Assembly: GCF_020523965.1 (NCBI RefSeq)
Contig: NZ_JAJAPX010000004.1
Span: 186,001 to 250,000 of the forward strand
DNA: 64,000 nt
Origin: Neotamlana sargassicola
GTDB lineage: Bacteria > Bacteroidota > Bacteroidia > Flavobacteriales > Flavobacteriaceae
Direction: 5' to 3'
Of this stretch, positions 45,102 through 51,948 are shown in pieces. Position 1 is the first letter of the stretch. The number at the start of each line of letters is the position of its first letter. Under the pieces are notes generated by a model. The model was not told where the DNA came from. It worked only from the letters and a program-made list of their open reading frames with translations, and did no database searches. The translations under genes were made by a program, and so were the position numbers.

Positions 45102-45872
45102 TTAAAGCAGTTTGTTTTTATAGTCTTTTGGCGAAATACCTATAAATCGTTTAAAGGTTTTAGAATAATGAGCTAAGTCTGTAAAATTATATAGGTAGGC
45201 TAAATCAGTAAGGTTTGTAGTGCTTTTTATTAGCTTTTTACTCGAAAATACTTTTCGCATAAGAATATAATTCATTGGTGTCATTCCCGTAAATGTTTTG
45301 AACTTTTTTGAAAAACCATATTTATTAATATGTGCCATTTTAGACAGTTCTTCTAAGTGAAACTTTTCTTGAATATGATTTTCTATATAATTGCTTATGT
45401 TAGTGAAGTTTTTAAAGTTGATGTATGAATAGTCTGTTTTATTTTCCTCTGCAAACTGCTCAAGAGTAGTAGCGAATTCATGAAAATGATTAGTAATAGT
45501 GTCTTTATTTGCTGTTTCTAAAGCATTTTTAAGGGCTAAAAACACGCGAGTCATTTTTTTACTTTGTATTTTTCTGCTTCCATTGGCGAACTTTATATTT
45601 TTTCCGTTTAAGGCTTTTTGCATAAGCTCATTTGGAACATAAATGGTATCAAATTTTAAACAGGAAGTTTTATCAATTAAAGGGTTTGAGTGCACTTCAT
45701 AAGGGTTGGTAATTGAAATAGTACCAGCCTCACTAAAAAGGCTATGCTTTTCAAAATCGATTTGTTCCGTTCCTTTATGTATCAGTGAAATACAAAACGT
45801 TTCATGAAAATGTTTAGGGAATTCAGTAGTTTGATTTTCTATGGAGATGAATTCTAATTTATTGGACGGCAT
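45102..45872 (-). CDS. AraC-family transcriptional regulator
   Basis: 256 residues. The N-terminal cupin-like sensor includes FPKHFHETFCISLIHKG. The C-terminal double helix-turn-helix is seen in FHLEELSKMAHINKYGFSKK and the family signature region LAYLYNFTDLAHYSKTFKRF. It lies directly upstream of the S41 gene on the same strand. Its start is only 20 bp from cassette site A. Confidence 0.9.
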   Translation of the reverse strand: MPSNKLEFISIENQTTEFPKHFHETFCISLIHKGTEQIDFEKHSLFSEAGTISITNPYEVHSNPLIDKTSCLKFDTIYVPNELMQKALNGKNIKFANGSRKIQSKKMTRVFLALKNALETANKDTITNHFHEFATTLEQFAEENKTDYSYINFKNFTNISNYIENHIQEKFHLEELSKMAHINKYGFSKKFKTFTGMTPMNYILMRKVFSSKKLIKSTTNLTDLAYLYNFTDLAHYSKTFKRFIGISPKDYKNKLL

Positions 45873-45891
45873 TCTTAATTTTAATGGGGCA

Positions 45892-46031
45892 CGACGGCTT
45901 CGTATAACCGTCGGTTATGGGTTAAATTAGCGATTATTTTCGGATTAGGCACTAAACATAGCATTTCCGAGTGTATTCGGACGTAGTCGAATCCGCCGTA
46001 ATTGCAGTTATAGATTGTTGGCAATAGTTAT
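45892..46031 (-). repeat. Integron-like palindromic site A
   Basis: Minus-strand order: ATAACTATTGCCAAC (end of the esterase cassette), spacer AATCT, box ATAACTG, about 85 bp with TACGGCGGATTCG, box CGGTTAT, spacer ACGAAGCC, then GTC in place of GTT. From core to core it is 127 bp. About 80 percent of positions agree by eye with site B. The stop codon of the esterase lies inside the first arm. Confidence 0.7.
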
Positions 46032-46933
46032 TTTTTATATAAATACAATAATCCATCATAAATTGCTCTTGATAGCACAGAATGATGATTAGTATTTTTG
46101 ACTAGTTCAAATTTATAATTCAAATTTTCAAGTTCCAGTTCAGCCATAATTTTATTTATTCTATTATTCGAAGTTTTAATGCCTTTGATTTCTTCTCCAC
46201 CATAGCTCTGATAGAGTTTTATTTCACTCTTTGAATCTTTTAATTTTGAAAAGTTTTCTTTATTAACTAATTCATATGAATTCCAAGAAAGAGAAGCAGA
46301 TATTAATAATAAATCTTGGAATAATTCCGGGTTATTCTGTAAAGTGTAAAAGCCAAAAAGACCTCCAAAAGAATGTCCTAGTAATCCTCTTCGTTTATTA
46401 AAATTAGGATATTTATTTTCTACAAATTCAATTACTCCTTTCTCTAAAAAATCTAAAAATAAATTTGCTCCTCCAGTACTTTCTTTATTGAGCTGGTTTC
46501 CACTTCCAGTTTTGACGGTAATTTTGATGTTATTATCTTGATTAGATTTTTTTAAATCTTCAAAAAGTCCAAGGTTTTTAAATTGCGAAGGTGTAAAATC
46601 CATATCTCTTTGCTTATTCCAATCTTTTTGAGTGCCGTTTAATGAAATGCCAACAAAAACAACATCTTCCACATAATCACATAAATTCAATATGGTATAA
46701 GAGCCAAGAGTAATTTCTGTAAGCCAATAAGCATCTAAATAATAAAGTGTTTTATACTCTTTGTCTGAGCTATAATTCCTCGGGAAAGTTATTTTTAAGA
46801 TATATTCGTCTTTATCTTCTGAATAGACTTTATAATTCTCCGTTTTATATCCTAATTCAGTTTTTTGTCCAAAACCATTAAGGAATAAAAGTAAAAATCC
46901 TATTACTGTAATTTTAAGTTTTATGTTCGTCAT
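46028..46933 (-). CDS. Secreted esterase (PF00756-type alpha/beta hydrolase), cassette-borne
   Basis: 301 residues with a signal peptide (GFLLLFLNGFGQ). The nucleophile elbow is LLGHSFGGLFG and the probable catalytic histidine is in KNTNHHSVLSRA. The overall form is that of putative esterases related to enterochelin esterase and esterase D. The ORF fills its cassette: the stop codon lies within one inverted arm and the start codon is 3 bp from the other (ATAACTATTACCAAC at 46936-46950). Substrate is unknown. Confidence 0.82.
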   Translation of the reverse strand: MTNIKLKITVIGFLLLFLNGFGQKTELGYKTENYKVYSEDKDEYILKITFPRNYSSDKEYKTLYYLDAYWLTEITLGSYTILNLCDYVEDVVFVGISLNGTQKDWNKQRDMDFTPSQFKNLGLFEDLKKSNQDNNIKITVKTGSGNQLNKESTGGANLFLDFLEKGVIEFVENKYPNFNKRRGLLGHSFGGLFGFYTLQNNPELFQDLLLISASLSWNSYELVNKENFSKLKDSKSEIKLYQSYGGEEIKGIKTSNNRINKIMAELELENLNYKFELVKNTNHHSVLSRAIYDGLLYLYKK

Positions 46934-46935
46934 TT

Positions 46936-47081
46936 ATAACTATTACCAACGTGTTTGTATAAGAAACGTTGCGATTTTGAGCGCGGCGATTTTCCGAAGG
47001 AAAATCGGACGTAAGCAAAAGAGCAAAACGTTTCAATTTAAAAATAAAGATAAGCAATGTTTTTTATACGTTGTTGCAAGT
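46936..47081 (-). repeat. Integron-like palindromic site C
   Basis: Minus-strand order: ACTTGCAAC, spacer AAC, box GTATAA, a long stem region, box TTATAC, spacer AAACAC, then GTTGGTAATAGTTAT, which begins the esterase cassette. Core-to-core length is 128 bp. The centre is a strong hairpin, CGATTTTCC-GAA-GGAAAATCG, enclosed by GAAACGTT/AACGTTTC. The interior sequence differs from sites A and B, but the layout is the same. Confidence 0.7.
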
Positions 47082-47391
47082 TGTAGTTTTTTCAGAGTTA
47101 TGTTTTCTGCTTGAGTTAAATTCCGAGTAAGAGTACATTCAGCTATTATTTTCGTCCGCAAAGTATTGTCAATCCGCAAGAGTGAAAATCCGTGTAATAT
47201 TTTTAGTCAGCGTTTTAAAATTCCGCAACCTTGCTCAATTCCGCAAGAGTAAAAGTCAGCGCAATATTGGTCAGACTCAGAGTTTGAGTGAATTTCTCCG
47301 CGTGATAATTCAGAGTTTTTCTTTGTTAAAAATCAGGTGTTTTTAAAATTCAGAATTATCCGCCGTATGAGTGAGCGCTATGACTTGCAAC
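47073..47391 (-). other. Non-coding cassette between sites B and C
   Basis: About 300 bp bounded by GTTGCAAGT and ACTTGCAAC (47383-47391 and 47073-47081, as read on the two strands). I find no ORF of useful length on either strand. It holds three degenerate direct copies of a roughly 37-bp word, starting near 47120, 47171 and 47238, with cores ATTCCGAGTAAGAGTAC, AATCCGCAAGAGTGAAA and ATTCCGCAAGAGTAAAA. It could be a decayed gene, a structured RNA or a regulatory cassette. Confidence 0.6.
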
Positions 47392-47524
47392 GGTCTCGTA
47401 TAACCGTCAGTTACGGGTTAAAGTACGCAAATTTTTCGGTTTAGCACTGACGTTAGCAATTCCGAGTGGATTCGGACGTAGTCGAATCCGCCGTAATTGC
47501 GGTTATGCATTGTTACCTGCTGGC
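47383..47524 (-). repeat. Integron-like palindromic site B
   Basis: Minus-strand order: GCCAGCAGGTAAC, spacer AATGC, box ATAACCG, an interior with GGATTCG/CGAATCC as a 7-bp stem, box CGGTTAT, spacer ACGAGACC, then GTTGCAAGT, which begins the non-coding cassette. Core-to-core length is 126 bp. The outer boxes are perfectly complementary. Confidence 0.72.
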
Positions 47525-47526
47525 TT

Positions 47527-48165
47527 TTATATTTTTTCATTCCCAAATTCGTTGTTAAAATCCCTAACTCTTTTTTCTGGATATTCGCATTCTGCATTCA
47601 TAAGCAAGTCTCTCCAATCAGTTTGAGTCAGTTCAATCATTTTCTTTAGATGATTTATATCTTTATTTCCAGAAAATATTAGTGCTCGAACTATTCTGTG
47701 ACTTCTAAATTCTTTATTGGATTTAATTAACTCTTGAATTTTTCTTTTCGCTTCTCCAGAGTTTTTTCCGTAATCAGATTCAAGTCGTTTGATTATGTCA
47801 GCAGGATATAAATTCAGATTTATTGCTTTTGGGTTAGTCGTTGATTCCAATTCCAAATTAGGATTTACAATCTCAATTATTTTACCAAAACCAATAATCC
47901 TACTTCCTTCGCAAAATTTGAAGTCCATATTCTTATAAAGTCGGTTTGCAAAATATTCAGTTCCTAAAATTGCAATTTCCGCTTTTACTGTTGTTCCTAA
48001 TTCCGCAATTTCTTGTCCAATATAAGTTTGCTGTCCAGAAGTCGAATATTCTGGATAGTTGTCAAATTCAATATGAGGACGATAACCTGAATGAGCAGGA
48101 CTTTTTCGACCACTTTTTTCAGTAGTCAAAAATTCCAATTCAGCTATAAAGTCGGTTTGTTTCAC
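47527..48165 (-). CDS. EF-Tu domain III-like protein, cassette-borne
   Basis: 212 residues, GTG start at 48165. The first 110 residues resemble the C-terminal beta-barrel of elongation factor Tu: DFIAELEFLTTEKSGRKSP (compare the GGR..P stretch of EF-Tu), GYRPHIEF, and FKFCEGSRIIGFGKIIEI (compare REGGRTVGAG). No GTPase domain is present. The rest is charged and helical and is not recognised. The gene is alone in its cassette, between GTTACCTGC-type arms. A decoy or accessory role in translation is conceivable but unsupported. Confidence 0.65.
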   Translation of the reverse strand: MKQTDFIAELEFLTTEKSGRKSPAHSGYRPHIEFDNYPEYSTSGQQTYIGQEIAELGTTVKAEIAILGTEYFANRLYKNMDFKFCEGSRIIGFGKIIEIVNPNLELESTTNPKAINLNLYPADIIKRLESDYGKNSGEAKRKIQELIKSNKEFRSHRIVRALIFSGNKDINHLKKMIELTQTDWRDLLMNAECEYPEKRVRDFNNEFGNEKI

Positions 48166-48177
48166 GATATTTTTTCA

Positions 48178-48190
48178 GCTTGCAGGTAAC
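48178..48190 (-). repeat. Outer boundary arm of the cassette run
   Basis: GCTTGCAGGTAAC; its reverse complement matches 11 of 13 bases of GTTACCTGCTGGC at 47512-47524 on the far side of the EF-Tu-like gene. Nothing like a full palindromic site precedes it, so this is the start of the run as seen here. Confidence 0.65.
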
Positions 48191-48239
48191 TCCCCGATAA
48201 TAAGAACAGGAGTGTTAAATATAAAAAAAATACCACAAT

Positions 48240-48270
48240 AAAAGGCTAACCATTTAAGGTTAGCCTTTTA
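48240..48270 (-). terminator. Terminator of the universal stress protein gene
   Basis: Perfect 12-bp stem AAAAGGCTAACC/GGTTAGCCTTTT with a 6-nt loop, 26 bp after the minus-strand gene's stop and followed by T residues in that direction. Confidence 0.85.
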
Positions 48271-48295
48271 ACAGCTTAATATATTTATTTAGTTA

Positions 48296-49126
48296 TTAAA
48301 TTTTAAAAGTCATTACCGGTAAAACAGCGTGGTTTGCAACATCTTCAGAAATACTTCCTTCTAAAAAGTGCGCAATTCCTTTTCTACCATGTGTTGCAAC
48401 AGCAATTAAATCGGCATTAATTTCGCTCGCTTGGTTTAAAATACCGGCCTCAACAGAATAGTTAGAAACAAAACTTGTATTTGCCATACGGTTTGTATTG
48501 CCCTCTGCTTCGGTTAAAAAATTGGCTACTTTTTCCCTCATTTCTTTTGAGGTTAAAAAACGACTTGGTGTATTTACATAAACCAAATTCACGTTAGCAT
48601 TTAAAGCTCCAAATTGAGCCACGGCTCGTTTAAAAACCGCGATAGAATCTGTTGAAAAATCTGTAGCAAAAAGCACATTTTTAAAACCAATTGTTTTAAT
48701 TTCATCTTTTAAAACCAGCACAGGTATATCAGAGTGACGAACCACTTTTTCGGTATTGCTACCTACAAAAATTTCGGTTAGGCCGCTAGAACCATGCGAG
48801 CCCATTACAATTAAATCGGCACTGTGGTCTTCGGCAACATCGCTAACCTCGCTAAACACTTTAAAATGCTTAACAATTGGAGTTACTTTTACACCTTCTA
48901 AATACTCACGTTTTAAAAACGATTTAAATTTTTTCTCTGCTAATTTTAGGTAAAAAACGGCTTCTTCATTTTGCTGAAAACCACCTTTTGTTAATACAGC
49001 TTCCGATAACTCCAACATGTGTAATGCTAAAACTTCACCTTGATGCTGTTTCGCCAAAATAGCTGCAGCTTCTAGGGCGTATTCGGAATAAATTGAAAAA
49101 TCTATAGGTACAATTATTTTTTTCAT
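48296..49126 (-). CDS. Universal stress protein, two tandem UspA domains
   Basis: 276 residues. The first Usp domain starts KIIVPIDFSIYSEYALEAA and contains the ATP-binding-like GSHGSSGLTEIFVGSNTEKV. The second starts NVLFATDFSTDSIAV and ends with ATHGRKGIAHFLEGSISED. Tandem Usp proteins are frequent in this phylum and often rise under oxygen limitation. It sits between the cassette run and hemN. Confidence 0.93.
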   Translation of the reverse strand: MKKIIVPIDFSIYSEYALEAAAILAKQHQGEVLALHMLELSEAVLTKGGFQQNEEAVFYLKLAEKKFKSFLKREYLEGVKVTPIVKHFKVFSEVSDVAEDHSADLIVMGSHGSSGLTEIFVGSNTEKVVRHSDIPVLVLKDEIKTIGFKNVLFATDFSTDSIAVFKRAVAQFGALNANVNLVYVNTPSRFLTSKEMREKVANFLTEAEGNTNRMANTSFVSNYSVEAGILNQASEINADLIAVATHGRKGIAHFLEGSISEDVANHAVLPVMTFKI

Positions 49127-49210
49127 GACAAATAATTTAGATGGTTTAACTTCCTTTTTTAATTACTTTAAGTTACAAAATTTAAGACAAATTTTCAAGT
49201 AAATTAACGT

Positions 49211-50581
49211 TTAAATTGTCATTGAAAACAATTGTTTCTGAGGTTGTTTTTGTTGTAATAACACATCGAAAGCCATACAAACATTGCGTACAAATGGTTT
49301 TCCTTTTTTAGTAATTTTTAATGTATTATTTTCAATTACTACAAGCTCATCTTTTAACATTTCAGACAGTTTATTCAAAGCATCATCTAAACTTTTAAAA
49401 TTTAAATAACTGTTGCTCCAGGAGGTTTTGTAATGACACATTAAATTTAAAATATGTTGCCTAATGACTAAATCTTCTTTATTTAAAATATGCCCTCTAA
49501 AAACCGGAATTATATTATGTTCTATGAGATGATAATATTCCTCAATGCCTTTTACGTTTTGCGAAAAACCATACCAACTATCGCTAATAGCCGAAACGCC
49601 CAAACCAATCATCATTTGTGTTTTTGATGCTGTGTAACCCATAAAATTACGATGTAACTCTTGGTTGGCCATAGCAGCATATAAGGTATCGGTTGGCAAT
49701 GCAAAATGATCCATACCAATTTCTGAATAACCGGCATCGGCCAACAAAGCTTTACCTATTTCGTATTGTAAACGTTTTTCTTCGGCTTTTGGTAAATTTA
49801 CCTTACTAAAACCACGCTGCCCGTTACCTTTAATCCATGGTGTATGAGCATAACTGTAAAAGGCAATTCTATCGGGTTTTAATTGTCGGGTTTTGGCAAT
49901 AGTTTCTCTAATATGGTCGGCGGTTTGAAACGGTAAACCAAAAATAATATCATGACCAATACTTGTAAAGCCAATTTCTCTGGCCATTTCGGTTACGTTT
50001 TTAACATTCTCGAAAGGTTGAATTCTGTGTATTGCTTTTTGTACGGTTTCGTTGTAATCCTGCACACCAAAACTAACACGCCTAAACCCTAAATTATATA
50101 ACGCTAATAAATGGGCTTTCGTTGTGTTATTTGGGTGACCTTCGAAACTAAACTCATAATTTTTAGCTAAAATGGCTTTACGAGTTATACCATTTATTAA
50201 TCGCTTTAAATTTATTGGGGCAAAAAAGGTTGGCGTACCACCGCCTAAGTGTAATTCTTTTATAATAGGTTTCGCATCGAAAAGCTCACAATACAAATCC
50301 CATTCTTTTAAAACAGCGGTTATGTATGGCGATTCTACTTCGTGTCGTTTGGTTATGCGCTTATTACAACCGCAAAACGTACACAAACTTTCGCAAAACG
50401 GTAAGTGTATATATAAACTTACACCTTCGGAAGTGTTACTCTCTTTAAACGATTGTTGTAATGATTGTTTCCACAGTTTTAAGCTGAAGGAATTATGATC
50501 CCAAAAAGGCACCGTTGGATAACTTGTATACCTGGGCCCCGGTACATTGTACTTTTTAATTAAATTTTTGCTCATACTCAT
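49211..50581 (-). CDS. hemN: Oxygen-independent coproporphyrinogen III dehydrogenase
   Basis: 456 residues. The radical-SAM cluster motif is CESLCTFCGC with Cys63, Cys67 and Cys70, and the N-terminal YNVPGPRYTSYPTVPFW is specific for HemN rather than HemW. GGGTPTF is the SAM-binding glycine motif. It converts coproporphyrinogen III to protoporphyrinogen IX without oxygen, which serves haem supply for the cbb3 oxidase at low oxygen. Two possible starts (Met1, Met3) differ by two codons. Confidence 0.95.
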   Translation of the reverse strand: MSMSKNLIKKYNVPGPRYTSYPTVPFWDHNSFSLKLWKQSLQQSFKESNTSEGVSLYIHLPFCESLCTFCGCNKRITKRHEVESPYITAVLKEWDLYCELFDAKPIIKELHLGGGTPTFFAPINLKRLINGITRKAILAKNYEFSFEGHPNNTTKAHLLALYNLGFRRVSFGVQDYNETVQKAIHRIQPFENVKNVTEMAREIGFTSIGHDIIFGLPFQTADHIRETIAKTRQLKPDRIAFYSYAHTPWIKGNGQRGFSKVNLPKAEEKRLQYEIGKALLADAGYSEIGMDHFALPTDTLYAAMANQELHRNFMGYTASKTQMMIGLGVSAISDSWYGFSQNVKGIEEYYHLIEHNIIPVFRGHILNKEDLVIRQHILNLMCHYKTSWSNSYLNFKSLDDALNKLSEMLKDELVVIENNTLKITKKGKPFVRNVCMAFDVLLQQKQPQKQLFSMTI

Positions 50582-50616
50582 TAATTTGAATCAAAACTAA
50601 GGGCATAAAAACGAAA

Positions 50617-50640
50617 AAACCATGACAAAAGTCATGGTTT
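50617..50640 (-). terminator. Terminator of the glycosyltransferase gene
   Basis: Perfect 10-bp stem AAACCATGAC/GTCATGGTTT around AAAA; on the minus strand the T run follows it. The loop core also reads TGACAAAAGTCA, 45 bp before hemN, so a Crp/Fnr-type binding site cannot be excluded. Confidence 0.75.
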
Positions 50641-50666
50641 AAATGATTTCCATTATTTTTTTTGTT

Positions 50667-51944
50667 TTAAAAAATATTCGATTCCATGGTACGTTGATTT
50701 ATGGAGTTATTAAATACTTCAATCATACGTTTTGCAATACCTGTCCATCCAAAATTACGACGTGCAAAACGTGCGCCTTCAACCGAAAGTTCGTTACGCA
50801 TTTTTGGATACAATAACGGCATTGCCATCATCGCACCAAACTCTACCGGACGATGCGGGTCGGCGAATAAGGCCTGATTGCCAAAATCGATTAAATCGTA
50901 CAAACCACCATGAACCGTTACAACACTAGGTGTACCGCAAGCCATTGCCTCGATAGCCACCATACCAAATGGCTCGTAACGCGAAGGCATTGCAAAAATA
51001 TTTGCCGAACGATATACGTTCGCTAAATCTTCGTCGGCCACATAACTTTTCCAAGTTATTTTATCTAAAATTCCTAATTCGCCAGCTAATTTTTTTAAAC
51101 CTGCTACGCCTTTATCGTCTTGCTTCGAGCTATCGCCTCCAATAGCAGCAACTAATCGTGCCTCTGGACACAAATCAAACACGGTTGGTAACGATTTTAA
51201 AAGTAAATCGTAACCTTTATTATGTGCCATTCTTCCCAAAGCTAAAATATCGGTAGGTTGAATATCGTATTTAGCTCGAATTTTATCGTTTTCCTTACTT
51301 GGTACAGGAAAAAAGCGATTCTCATCGATTCCAGGCGGAATCATCCCGCAGTTTCGTGGTAACACATCGTATTGTTGTGTTAGTAAATCGACTTGAGGTA
51401 AAGTGGTTGCAATTACAAAATTGCACATTTGGTATACAAAATACTCTTTACGAATACGCTCCTTAAAGCGGTACTTTGCCTCCATTTCTTTTTCGTCCAT
51501 ATCACTTCCCATGGTATGCTGTTTCCACCAACCTAATGAGTGTGGCGTATGCACATGCGAAATACCGAGCTCTTCGGCTATTTTTTGACCTGCCCAACCA
51601 GCATCCCAATAGTGCGAGTAAACAACATCGTAACGTTTACGTTCCTTTTTTATAGCCGCCAAACAATTGGTAACAAATTTTTTAAGGTGGTCGTGCATAT
51701 CCTCTTTTCGAATAAAGTTTTTACCACCAAATGGAATACGCCATACACTGTAATTCTCGTCTACATGATCGTATTCTGGTTGATCTTCAAATTGGCGTGT
51801 TACCAAATCTACTTTTTTTCCTAAACGGCTAAACCGCTCAGCGAGCTCTAAAACATAAACTACTTGACCTCCTGTATCTGGTTTTCCTAATTCGGCATTG
51901 GCTCCTACATATCCGTGTAAGGATATCATTAATATTGATTTCAT
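50667..51944 (-). CDS. Sucrose-phosphate-synthase-like GT4 glycosyltransferase
   Basis: 425 residues. The N-terminal domain begins with SLHGYVGANAELGKPDTGGQ, the sugar-nucleotide loop typical of sucrose synthase and sucrose-phosphate synthase relatives, and includes HTPHSLGWWKQ. The C-terminal domain has ALGRMAHNKGYDLLL and the EX7E motif in SRYEPFGMVAIEAMACGTP. It probably transfers glucose from a nucleotide sugar to a phosphorylated sugar. The next gene encodes a HAD phosphatase fused to a glycosidase, which supports sucrose-like metabolism. The acceptor is unproven. Confidence 0.85.
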   Translation of the reverse strand: MKSILMISLHGYVGANAELGKPDTGGQVVYVLELAERFSRLGKKVDLVTRQFEDQPEYDHVDENYSVWRIPFGGKNFIRKEDMHDHLKKFVTNCLAAIKKERKRYDVVYSHYWDAGWAGQKIAEELGISHVHTPHSLGWWKQHTMGSDMDEKEMEAKYRFKERIRKEYFVYQMCNFVIATTLPQVDLLTQQYDVLPRNCGMIPPGIDENRFFPVPSKENDKIRAKYDIQPTDILALGRMAHNKGYDLLLKSLPTVFDLCPEARLVAAIGGDSSKQDDKGVAGLKKLAGELGILDKITWKSYVADEDLANVYRSANIFAMPSRYEPFGMVAIEAMACGTPSVVTVHGGLYDLIDFGNQALFADPHRPVEFGAMMAMPLLYPKMRNELSVEGARFARRNFGWTGIAKRMIEVFNNSINQRTMESNIF

Positions 51945-51948
51945 AGTT

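Noticed and set aside
47100-47385. Possible short coding gene in the non-coding cassette
   Set aside because: All frames are broken often by stops and no known protein motif is visible.
45892-48190. Insertion sequence or transposon with terminal inverted repeats
   Set aside because: No transposase is present, each gene has its own distinct end pair, and the separating sites have constant length and fold, which fits cassettes better.
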